DNA of 64,000 nucleotides, taken from the NCBI RefSeq assembly GCF_001401155.1, contig NZ_LJRO01000381.1, positions 1 through 64,000 of the forward strand. Reading direction: 5' to 3'. Shown one piece after another: positions 42,292-49,796 of this stretch (position 1 is its first letter; each line of letters starts with the position of its first letter). The stretch is from Pseudomonas tremae (GTDB lineage Bacteria; Pseudomonadota; Gammaproteobacteria; Pseudomonadales; Pseudomonadaceae). A program made the translations under genes and the position numbers. The notes beneath the pieces are model-generated. The model was given only the letters and a program-made list of their open reading frames with translations, was not told where the DNA came from and searched no databases.

Positions 42292-43572
42292 TTAAAGCAC
42301 GACGCTCGGCAGCCACAGTGAAATGGCCGGAACGTAAGTGACCAGCATCAGCACCATGAACAACGCGATGTAGAAGGGTACCAGTGCTTTTACCGTGGCT
42401 TCGATAGTGACTTTGCCCACCGCAGCACCGACGAAAAGCACCGCGCCGACAGGCGGAGTGATGAGCCCTATCCCCAGATTGACCAGCATGATCATGCCGA
42501 AGTGCACCGGGTCGATGCCGACGCCGACGATGACCGGCAACAGAATCGGGGTCAGGATCAGGATCAGCGGCGCCATGTCCATGACGGTGCCCAGCAACAG
42601 CAACATGACGTTGATGCACATCAGGATCACGTAGCGGTTGTCCGACAGGGTCAGGAACGCGGTAGTTATCTTCATCGGGATCTCCATCAGCGTCAGGATG
42701 TAACCAAAGCTGGCAGCGAAACCGATCAGGATCATCACGATGGAAATAGTACGGGCGGCCCGGTGCATCAGTTTGGGCAGATCGCGCCATTTGTAGTCGC
42801 GGTAGATGAACATGGTGACGAAGAAAGACCACAGCACGGCAATCGCAGCCGACTCGGTGGCGGTGAAAATACCCGACAGGATGCCACCGAGAATAATGAC
42901 CATGGCCATCATGCCCCAGAGCGCTTCACCGGCAATTTTTAACGCCTGGCGCAGCGGTATCACTTCGCCTTTGGGGTAGTTACGCTTGCGCGCGAAGATC
43001 ATGCACAAGCCCATCATCACTGCGCTGAGCAACAGCCCCGGCAAAATTCCGGCCATGAACAGCGACGCGATCGATACAGTGCCGCCCGCGGCCAGCGAGT
43101 AAAGCACTGAGTTGTGGCTGGGAGGCGTCAGCAGGGCTTGAACCGAGCCGCTGACGGTTACCGCCGTGGAGAAATCGCGGGGGTAACCGTTACGTTCCAT
43201 TTCCGGGATCAATACCGAGCCCACCGACGCGGTGTCGGCGACTGACGAACCGGAGATTGCGCCAAAGAAGGTCGAAGCAACGATATTGACCAGCGACAGG
43301 CCGCCGCGCACGAAACCCACCAGCACCGCGGCAAACGCGACCAGCCGCCGGGACATGCCGCCTTCGGCCATGATTGCACCGGCCAGCACGAAGAACGGAA
43401 TCGCCAGTAGCGAGAACTTGTTCACGCCACCGGCAATCTGGATCATCAAGGCGTCTGCCGGAATGTCGATCCACCAGGCGCCGATCAAGGCAGAAAGGCC
43501 CAGCGCGTAAGCGACCGGCATACCGATCAGGATCAGTGCGATGAAGCTGCCTAACAGTATAAAAGCGTCCAT
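42292..43572 (-). CDS. dctM: TRAP transporter large membrane subunit (DctM)
   Basis: 426-residue ion-coupled permease with about 12 membrane segments and the DctM pattern SLLAIPFFVLAGAIMAEGGMSRRLVAFA and late LLLGTVMDMAPLILILTPILLPV. It is the last gene of the dctPQM set and starts immediately after the dctQ stop (TAAATG). It moves the substrate delivered by DctP, here probably a hexuronate. Confidence 0.92.
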   Translation of the reverse strand: MDAFILLGSFIALILIGMPVAYALGLSALIGAWWIDIPADALMIQIAGGVNKFSLLAIPFFVLAGAIMAEGGMSRRLVAFAAVLVGFVRGGLSLVNIVASTFFGAISGSSVADTASVGSVLIPEMERNGYPRDFSTAVTVSGSVQALLTPPSHNSVLYSLAAGGTVSIASLFMAGILPGLLLSAVMMGLCMIFARKRNYPKGEVIPLRQALKIAGEALWGMMAMVIILGGILSGIFTATESAAIAVLWSFFVTMFIYRDYKWRDLPKLMHRAARTISIVMILIGFAASFGYILTLMEIPMKITTAFLTLSDNRYVILMCINVMLLLLGTVMDMAPLILILTPILLPVIVGVGIDPVHFGMIMLVNLGIGLITPPVGAVLFVGAAVGKVTIEATVKALVPFYIALFMVLMLVTYVPAISLWLPSVVL

Positions 43573-44100
43573 TTATGCGGCACCTTCGCTTTCTTCAATG
43601 ACGTCGAAGCGCATCACCGCGCGATGACTCTGGTCGCCCAGAAACAGCCGTTCTAGCACGAAAATCAGGGTCACGATGCCGCCAAGGGGAATTGGCAGAT
43701 AAGAGATCCCGACACGCAGAAACGGCAACTCGCCGATAAACTGATTCCAGGTGGTGGCGCACAGCTTGAAGCCCTTGACGATCATGAACAGCGCCACAAT
43801 CGCCATCAGAACCTGCACCACCATTGCGGCGATACGGCGTACCTGTTGCGGCATGCGGTCCACCGCCATCGACACCGCCATGTGCGCCCCGGCGCGGTAG
43901 CTGGCTGCTGCGCCGAAGAAGGTAAACACCACCATCAGCAGAATGGCCGTGGGTTCCGGCCAGCTGGAACCGCTGCCGAGGATATAGCGGGCAAAGATTC
44001 CCCAGGGAATGATCAGGGTCATGATCAGCACCGACAGACCCGCAATGCCGATACAGACCCGATAAACCGTGTCGTTGATGCGCAAAAGCGTATTTTTCAT
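43573..44100 (-). CDS. dctQ: TRAP transporter small membrane subunit (DctQ)
   Basis: 175-residue inner-membrane protein with four membrane segments (LSVLIMTLIIPWGIFARYIL, TAILLMVVFTFFGAAASYRAG and two later). The FGAAASYRAGAHMAVSM motif is typical of DctQ. It scaffolds DctM. ATG 44100 was chosen over a GTG/ATG extension to 44112. Confidence 0.9.
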   Translation of the reverse strand: MKNTLLRINDTVYRVCIGIAGLSVLIMTLIIPWGIFARYILGSGSSWPEPTAILLMVVFTFFGAAASYRAGAHMAVSMAVDRMPQQVRRIAAMVVQVLMAIVALFMIVKGFKLCATTWNQFIGELPFLRVGISYLPIPLGGIVTLIFVLERLFLGDQSHRAVMRFDVIEESEGAA

Positions 44101-44162
44101 TGGGCTCACCACTGCGGCGGCGAACGAGCTTGTGCTCGTCCCCGCAGCGTAATCGGACAGGC

Positions 44163-45188
44163 TTATTGGGCCGTTGGGGTACTGGTCGCCGCTAGCGCCG
44201 GGTTGGTCTGTACCGCATTGATACGCTCGATCAAGGCCTTGTAAGGCGCGCCGAACTTGTCGCGTACCGGCTGGGTGGCGTTGTAGAAGGCTTTTTTCTG
44301 CTCAGGCGTCAGCGTGATGAACTCCACACCTGCGGCCTTGAGCTTGGTTTCCGCGTCGGCTGAAGACTTGTCCCACAGCACGCGCTCTTCCATTTGTGCT
44401 TCACGCGCGAGCTTTTTCACCAGCGCCTGCTGCTCCGGGTTGAGCTTTTCCCAAGTGGTTTTCGCCATCACGATGGGCTCGGGCAGAATCAAATGCTCGG
44501 TAATCGTAAAGAATTTGGCGTTCTGGTAATGGTTGTGCTGAAAGTAGGTGGGCGGGTTGTTTTCTGCGCCGTCAATGACGCCGGTCTGCAGCGCGCTGAA
44601 GATTTCGCCGGTGGCCATGGCGATGCCGTTGCCGCCCATGTCGTTGATGGTTTCGATGAACACCGGGTTGCCCTGAACGCGTATTTTCATGCCTTTGAGG
44701 TCTGAAATCTGCCGTACCGGTTTCTTGGTGTACAGGTTGCGGGTGCCGCCATCCATCCAGGCCAGAGCGACCATGTTGAATTGCGAGTTGGTGATCTTGT
44801 CGAGAATTTCCTGGCCAATCTCACCGTCGATGATCGTGCGCATGTGTGCCTGATCACGGAATACGAACGGCAGGTTGAAAACGTTGACGTCCGGCACCAC
44901 CGGGCCGACGATGCCAAGGCTGACGCGGGTCATCTGCACAGCGCCACTCTGGACCTGCTCGACCACTTCCTTCTCGGAGCCGAGCACGCCGCCAGCGTAC
45001 ATCTTGAAGCTGATTTCACCTTTGGATTGCTCTTCGAGCTTTTTACCCATGTTTTGCTCGGCCACGACCGGCGCGTAGCCTGCGGGGTGGACCTCGGCGA
45101 ACTTGATTTTGATGTCTTCCTTGGGCGTGCAGGCCACACAAAAGACCAACGGGAGTGCGGCGATGAGAAGCTTGCGTTTGAAATCCAT
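44163..45188 (-). CDS. dctP: TRAP transporter substrate-binding protein (DctP), probable hexuronate binder
   Basis: 341-residue periplasmic binding protein. A signal sequence runs to about residue 20; a Cys there (VAC) leaves a lipoprotein anchor possible but the lipobox is imperfect. Family motifs: KMYAGGVLGSEKEVVEQVQSG, MKIRVQGNPVFIETINDMGG (binding-site Arg) and GVIDGAENNPPTYFQHNHY. GGAG lies six bases before the ATG at 45188. AATAACAA just upstream fits a Crc/Hfq site. The adjoining uronate dehydrogenase suggests galacturonate or glucuronate as ligand. Confidence 0.88.
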   Translation of the reverse strand: MDFKRKLLIAALPLVFCVACTPKEDIKIKFAEVHPAGYAPVVAEQNMGKKLEEQSKGEISFKMYAGGVLGSEKEVVEQVQSGAVQMTRVSLGIVGPVVPDVNVFNLPFVFRDQAHMRTIIDGEIGQEILDKITNSQFNMVALAWMDGGTRNLYTKKPVRQISDLKGMKIRVQGNPVFIETINDMGGNGIAMATGEIFSALQTGVIDGAENNPPTYFQHNHYQNAKFFTITEHLILPEPIVMAKTTWEKLNPEQQALVKKLAREAQMEERVLWDKSSADAETKLKAAGVEFITLTPEQKKAFYNATQPVRDKFGAPYKALIERINAVQTNPALAATSTPTAQ

Positions 45189-45202
45189 GGATATCTCCAA
45201 TA

Positions 45203-45210
45203 TTGTTATT
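45203..45210 (-). promoter_or_regulatory. AAYAAYAA catabolite-repression motif before dctP
   Basis: AATAACAA on the minus strand, within 25 bases of the dctP start and just ahead of its ribosome-binding site; matches the Hfq/Crc target consensus of Pseudomonas. Confidence 0.6.
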
Positions 45211-45244
45211 TTTGGTCGAGCTATAAGGTTTTCAGCAGGCGCAA

Positions 45245-46129
45245 TCAGCCCTGAAATACGGGTTCCTCCAGGCCTTTGACGCCAGGTCGCAACGCGAACA
45301 CGCCACCGGCGAGTGGCTGGTCGCCGATATCGCCGCCCGGGCGAATGGAGGTGACGAACAGAGTATCCAGGCCGGGGCCGCCAAAGGCACACATGGCCGG
45401 TTTTTTCACCGGCACGGCCAGCGAGCGGTCGAGCTTGCCGTCGGGCGTAAAACGGTGGATCAGGCCGGCATCATTGCCGCAGATCCAGTAGCAGCCATCG
45501 GTGTCCATCGCAGCGCCGTCGGGACGGCCCGGATGAAGGTTCATGTCCACGAACAGGCGACGGTTAAGCGGGGTGCCGTTGTCTGGGTCGTAGTCGAACG
45601 CCCAGATTTTCTGCACGCCGGGGTGCGAATCGGACAGGTACATGGTCTTGCCGTCCGGGCTGAACGCCAGGCCGTTGGGAACGATGAAGTCCTTCAGCTG
45701 TGCGTCCAGCGTTTTCTGATCGGCGCAGTAGCGATACATCGCGCCGACCACTGCGCCAGCGGACATGTCCATCAGCATGGTGCCGGCCCAGAAACGGCCC
45801 TGTCGGTCACAGCGGCCATCATTGAAGCGCATGCCGGCCTGCGCGTGTTCGACGCAGGCCAGCAGCGTGCTGATCAGGCTGCCGTCGTCGCAGGGTTGCA
45901 GGTGAAAAATCCCGCTTTCCATCCCAGCAATCCAGCCACCGCGGCTGTCTGCTGCGATGCAGGCGAGCATCTGCGGAGCGTCCCAACTGCGTGTGCTGCC
46001 AGTTGCATGACTCCAGCAATGCAGACGGCCTGCCGGGATATCTACCCAGTAAAGCGCCTGGTCACGCACGCTCCAGACCGGGCTTTCGCCAGTGGCGTTC
46101 TGCGCATCGACTATCAGCTCGGCATCCAT
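45245..46129 (-). CDS. SMP-30-family sugar-acid lactonase, probable galactaro/glucaro-lactonase
   Basis: 294-residue six-bladed beta-propeller of the SMP-30/gluconolactonase family. Metal ligands can be placed at Glu15 (GESPVWSV), Asn in PNGLAFSPDGKTMYLSDS and Asp in the same block. Placed directly after udh, it should hydrolyse the 1,5-lactone formed by uronate dehydrogenase to galactarate or glucarate; from memory P. syringae has such an enzyme (UxuL) in this position. GGAG is 12 bases before the ATG. Confidence 0.85.
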   Translation of the reverse strand: MDAELIVDAQNATGESPVWSVRDQALYWVDIPAGRLHCWSHATGSTRSWDAPQMLACIAADSRGGWIAGMESGIFHLQPCDDGSLISTLLACVEHAQAGMRFNDGRCDRQGRFWAGTMLMDMSAGAVVGAMYRYCADQKTLDAQLKDFIVPNGLAFSPDGKTMYLSDSHPGVQKIWAFDYDPDNGTPLNRRLFVDMNLHPGRPDGAAMDTDGCYWICGNDAGLIHRFTPDGKLDRSLAVPVKKPAMCAFGGPGLDTLFVTSIRPGGDIGDQPLAGGVFALRPGVKGLEEPVFQG

Positions 46130-46172
46130 GACGATTCTTGTCTCCAGGGTTCTGAAAGGGAGAGACTGATGT

Positions 46173-46997
46173 TCAGTCGCCGAACGGGCCCGATGCTACA
46201 AAAGCGCCGCCCTGATAGACCATCGCCGGGTCATCGGCTGCCGGGAGCGGCTGCGCTTCAACCTTGGCGCGAAATTGTTCCGAGCTGTCTTTGGGGACGT
46301 ATCCCAGGCTGCTGGCAAGACTGTTGTCCCACCACACGGTCTTGTTGTCCGACACGCCATAGACCACTGTATGGCCTACTTTCGGCGCATACAGGGAGCG
46401 CTCGATGAGTTGTGTCAGGTCGCCGAAGCTCAGCCAGGTGCTCATCATTCGACGGTTTTGCGGTTCGGCAAACGATGAGCCGATGCGGATGCTGACAGTC
46501 TCGATGCCGTAGCGATCAAAGTAGAAACTGGCCATGTCTTCGCCGTAGGACTTGGACAGGCCGTAATAGCTGTCCGGGCGGCGAGGCGAATGCGCATCGA
46601 TGGTTTCGTCCTGCTTGTAGAAACCGATCACATGGTTGGAACTGGCAAAGATCACCCGCTTCACGCCATGGCGGCGTGCGGCCTCGTAAATATGGAAGAC
46701 GCCACAGATGTTGGCACCAAGGATTTCCTCGAACGGTCGCTCGACCGATACGCCGCCAAAATGCAGAATCGCATCCACACCTTCGACCAGTTGGTGTACC
46801 GCGTTCTTGTCGGCCAGATCGCAAACCTGAACCTCTTCACGGTCGTCGACCGCCGGTGCCATCTCGGCAATGTCGGAGAGGCGCAGCACCTGAGCGTAAG
46901 GGCGCAGTGTTTCGCGCAATACCTTGCCCAGTCCGCCTGCCGCGCCGGTCAGCAGGAGGCGATTGAAGGGAGTTGGAGTGGTATGAGCCGATGCCAT
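46173..46997 (-). CDS. udh: Uronate dehydrogenase
   Basis: 274-residue SDR enzyme oxidising galacturonate or glucuronate to the aldarolactone with NAD+. It has the nucleotide-binding loop TGAAGGLGK, catalytic SSNHVIGFY and YxxxK as YYGLSKSYGEDMA, and the substrate motif RIGSSFAEPQNRRMMSTWLS, matching what I know of P. syringae Udh. First gene of the udh-lactonase-dctPQM run. AATAACAA and an operator-like GTTGTCGTATGACTTG lie upstream. Confidence 0.93.
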   Translation of the reverse strand: MASAHTTPTPFNRLLLTGAAGGLGKVLRETLRPYAQVLRLSDIAEMAPAVDDREEVQVCDLADKNAVHQLVEGVDAILHFGGVSVERPFEEILGANICGVFHIYEAARRHGVKRVIFASSNHVIGFYKQDETIDAHSPRRPDSYYGLSKSYGEDMASFYFDRYGIETVSIRIGSSFAEPQNRRMMSTWLSFGDLTQLIERSLYAPKVGHTVVYGVSDNKTVWWDNSLASSLGYVPKDSSEQFRAKVEAQPLPAADDPAMVYQGGAFVASGPFGD

Positions 46998-47011
46998 GAG
47001 AAAGTCCTGAT

Positions 47012-47019
47012 TTGTTATT
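47012..47019 (-). promoter_or_regulatory. AAYAAYAA catabolite-repression motif before udh
   Basis: AATAACAA on the minus strand, 14 bases before the udh start and just upstream of its AGGA site. Confidence 0.6.
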
Positions 47020-47030
47020 TTTTGTCATCT

Positions 47031-47046
47031 GTTGTCGTATGACTTG
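47031..47046. promoter_or_regulatory. Operator-like sequence upstream of udh
   Basis: GTTGTCGTATGACTTG, matching the copy at 48731 in 14 of 16 positions. Its partial dyad is like sites bound by GntR-family regulators. Confidence 0.5.
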
Positions 47047-47135
47047 CCGGATTATCGACATCGCCCGCGCTGCTTGTCAACGCGGCCAACGTATAAATCG
47101 GGCCGTAATATTCCGGGCCGACACAGGTAGTTACA

Positions 47136-47171
47136 AAGGCAAAGCCTGCAGTGAACGCCAGGCTTCGCCTT
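47136..47171 (-). terminator. Terminator of oprD
   Basis: Thirteen-base arms with one mismatch (AAGGCAAAGCCTG / CAGGCTTCGCCTT) around a 10-base loop, five bases past the porin stop codon. Confidence 0.6.
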
Positions 47172-47176
47172 CTGCT

Positions 47177-48445
47177 TCAGAGCAACGAAATCGGGTAGCT
47201 GACGAACACACGGTTCTCATCGAATTCGTTGGCGCTGAAATCGCGACGCATGCTTGAGTTGCGCCATTTGACGTTCAGGTTCTTGAGCGCGCCGCTCTGC
47301 ACCGTATAAGCCAGTTCAGACTCGCGTCCCCATTCCTTGCCATCAGTGATCGTGCCGGTGTGTACGTTATCGCCGCTGATGTAGCGGTTCATCATCGTCA
47401 TGCCGGGCACCCCGAGCACCGCGAAGTTGTAGTCATGGCGCAGCTGCCAGGACTTCTCTTTGGCGTTGTCGTAGCTGGCGTTGTAGCTGTCGTTGGCCAG
47501 TGTGCCGCCGCTGGTGCCGTTGACGCGCATCCACGCCGTATCACCAGTAAGCTTTTGCAGGCCGACATAAAACGTGCTGCCGCCGTAGCGGGCCGAGAGC
47601 AGTGCGTAGGTGGTCTTGTTGTCCAGATCACCCGCCAGTTTGTTGCCGTCTTCCTTGCCGGTGAAGAACCCCAGGTTTGCGCCCAGGGTCCAGTCGCCGA
47701 TGGGCTGGCTGTGCAACAGGTTGAAGAACTGCTGCTGGTAAATGTCCTGCAACTCCGAATACCAGACGCCTACCTGAGTACGCTTTTCATTGAAGACATA
47801 CTCGCCGCCGCCGAAATTGAAGCGGTCGGACGTGAACGCGCCTCGTCCGTTCATCGACATGTCTTCCATGCTGGCGTCATTGCGCGGGCTGTTACCGCGA
47901 AACTGCCCGCCGTACAGCGTCAGGCCGTCTATCTCTTTGGACGTCACCTGACCGCCCTGAAACGTCTGTGGCAATGAACGACCGTCATCGGAGCGCAAAA
48001 TCGGCAGCACCGGCATCCACTCGCCGACCTTCAATTCGGTCTTGGAAACCCGCGCCTTGCCTGCCACGCCAAGACGTCCGAAATCATCAGCCGGGCGCCC
48101 GTCGCTGTGAATAGGCAGCAACTGAGTGCCGCCGGTCCCTTTGCCGCCATCAAGTTTGAGCGAGTACAGGCCCAGCACATCGACCCCGAAACCGACCACG
48201 CCCTGAGTAAAGCCGGACTTGGCATCGAGAATGAAACTCTGCGTCCATTCTTCAGCTTTGTTCTGCGGCGCAGCACTGTTGGGGAACGCCGGATTGGTGA
48301 AGTTACGATTGAAGTAAGCGTTACGCAGCGTCAGCGTCGCTTTGGTATCGTCGACGAAGCCTTCAGCCATGCCCAGCATCGGGAAAATCAGCGTCATGCC
48401 GCCAACACCCAGCAAAATGCGCGAACGGGTAGAGTGAGTTGTCAT
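47177..48445 (-). CDS. OprD-family outer-membrane porin, probable hexuronate uptake
   Basis: 422-residue porin with a signal peptide (to about residue 27, GMAEGF) and the OprD pattern near the N-terminus (DDTKATLTLRNAYFNRNF), SxxDGR blocks (LRSDDGRSLPQTFQGGQV) and a C-terminal strand ending in SYPISLL. It has its own terminator and promoter region and lies just upstream of udh on the same strand, so it likely brings hexuronates or oligogalacturonides across the outer membrane. AACAATAA overlaps its start codon. Confidence 0.9.
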   Translation of the reverse strand: MTTHSTRSRILLGVGGMTLIFPMLGMAEGFVDDTKATLTLRNAYFNRNFTNPAFPNSAAPQNKAEEWTQSFILDAKSGFTQGVVGFGVDVLGLYSLKLDGGKGTGGTQLLPIHSDGRPADDFGRLGVAGKARVSKTELKVGEWMPVLPILRSDDGRSLPQTFQGGQVTSKEIDGLTLYGGQFRGNSPRNDASMEDMSMNGRGAFTSDRFNFGGGEYVFNEKRTQVGVWYSELQDIYQQQFFNLLHSQPIGDWTLGANLGFFTGKEDGNKLAGDLDNKTTYALLSARYGGSTFYVGLQKLTGDTAWMRVNGTSGGTLANDSYNASYDNAKEKSWQLRHDYNFAVLGVPGMTMMNRYISGDNVHTGTITDGKEWGRESELAYTVQSGALKNLNVKWRNSSMRRDFSANEFDENRVFVSYPISLL

Positions 48446-48452
48446 TATTGTT
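48445..48452 (-). promoter_or_regulatory. AAYAAYAA motif overlapping the porin start codon
   Basis: AACAATAA on the minus strand; its last A is the A of the ATG, and GGGAG lies just upstream, so Hfq/Crc binding would cover the initiation site. Confidence 0.6.
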
Positions 48453-48909
48453 GTGCTCCCTTTTTTTATTGAAACCGTCCTCTTTTCTGGCCACGTGCAA
48501 CTGCGACCGACACCTTCGAGGATTACGTGATGCCTGTTGCCAGGCATGGCCCCGACCGACAGGCGATCGAGGACGTTCGCCGTGCTTCAGCGAATACCGA
48601 GAATCTGGAAGGGGGTCAGGCAGCGCGACGCGGAGACGTCCGACGAAAATTCAATAATCCCTGGAGCGGGTATGCAGGCAAGCGTTGTCATATAGGTGGC
48701 CCAGTCTTGTTTTTATTGTTGGCGTTATAGGTTGTCGTACAACTTGAAGGATATTTGCAGCGCAGCCTGTGTTTGTCAACGAGCTGTTAGTCGGGTTTAC
48801 CGATTCACCTGATTTTAAACGCTCATGTTGAAGTGACTGAATAGGAGTGAACGGGGCGGGCGGCGCAACGGTCCACCCGGTAACCCCATTGTTTTTTTGG
48901 AGCTGCCGC
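48453..48909. other. Control region between oprD and a divergent SDR gene
   Basis: About 450 bp with no convincing gene. It holds the dyad GTTGT-CGT-ACAAC (48731-48743) inside the operator-like GTTGTCGTACAACTTG, and a possible half-site GTTGTCATAT at 48684. Confidence 0.5.
48731..48746. promoter_or_regulatory. Operator-like sequence in the oprD control region
   Basis: GTTGTCGTACAACTTG, sharing 14 of 16 bases with 47031-47046 before udh. The dyad GTTGT/ACAAC is typical of GntR/FadR-type operators. Confidence 0.5.
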
Positions 48910-49674
48910 ATGAATCGTTTTACTCAAAAAGTCGTTGTCGTCACTGGAGCAGGTTCCGGGATAGGCGAGGCCACCGCCAAGCGTTTCGCACAGGAAGGCG
49001 CGAGCCTGGTACTGGTTGGCCGCAATCAGGACAAGCTTGCCAAAGTGGCTGCACAACTGGCCGGCGCAGGGCATTTGGTCAGGGCTACTGACGTGGCGGA
49101 CCTGACGGATGTGGAAGCGCTGTTCAAGGAAGTGGCTGAGCGTTTCGGTCGCCTGGACGTTCTGGTCAACAATGCCGGTGTCGTCAAATCCGGCAAAGTT
49201 ACCGAGCTGGGAGTAGAAGACTGGAAAGAGTTGATGTCGGTGGACCTCGACGGCGTGTTCTATTGCACCCGCACGGCCATGCCTGCGTTGATTGCCAGCA
49301 AAGGCAACATCGTCAACGTGTCATCGGTATCCGGCATGGGCGGTGACTGGGGCATGAGTTTCTACAACGCGGCCAAAGGTGCGATCACCAATTTTACCCG
49401 GGCACTGGCCTTGGATCATGGCGCCGATGGCGTGCGGGTAAACGCTGTATGCCCATCGCTGACTCGCAGTGAGCTGACCGAAGACATGTTTGACGATGAG
49501 GCGCTTATTGCCAAGTTCATGGAGCGCATTCCGCTGGGTCGACCTGGCGAAGCGGAAGACGTTGGCGATGTGATTGCCTTCCTGGCGAGCGACGATGCGC
49601 GCTTCGTAACTGGCGTAAACCTGCCGGTGGATGGCGGGTTGTCAGCGTCCAACGGGCAGCCGCAGCAGGCGTGA
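48910..49674 (+). CDS. SDR-family NAD(P)-dependent oxidoreductase
   Basis: 254-residue classical short-chain dehydrogenase. Nucleotide-binding GAGSGIGEATAKRF, NNAG (VLVNNAGVV), catalytic Ser (NVSSVSGMGG) and YxxxK (YNAAKGAI) are all intact; the C-terminal PVDGGLSASNG is typical. GGAG lies before the ATG at 48910. It is divergent from the porin and shares its control region, so a role on a sugar acid or polyol is possible but not shown. Confidence 0.86.
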   Translation: MNRFTQKVVVVTGAGSGIGEATAKRFAQEGASLVLVGRNQDKLAKVAAQLAGAGHLVRATDVADLTDVEALFKEVAERFGRLDVLVNNAGVVKSGKVTELGVEDWKELMSVDLDGVFYCTRTAMPALIASKGNIVNVSSVSGMGGDWGMSFYNAAKGAITNFTRALALDHGADGVRVNAVCPSLTRSELTEDMFDDEALIAKFMERIPLGRPGEAEDVGDVIAFLASDDARFVTGVNLPVDGGLSASNGQPQQA

Positions 49675-49743
49675 GGCTGGTCTTGCCGCCTGATGAAGCC
49701 CCGAGAAGCGCTATCGATCCTTGCGCGTGAACCTTGGGCGCAC

Positions 49744-49769
49744 AAAAAAGCCCGGTAAAAACCGGGCTC
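49744..49769 (-). terminator. Terminator of the HBM-type chemoreceptor
   Basis: Perfect 8-bp stem AGCCCGGT / ACCGGGCT with a 4-base loop; T-run TTTTTT on the minus strand. Confidence 0.88.
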
Positions 49770-49796
49770 CTGAGTTGTTATGGCTATTGCGAGAGA

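Noticed and set aside
48547..48660. Short inverted elements around GAGGACGTTCGCC in the oprD control region
   Set aside because: Matches are too short and GC-biased to separate from background.
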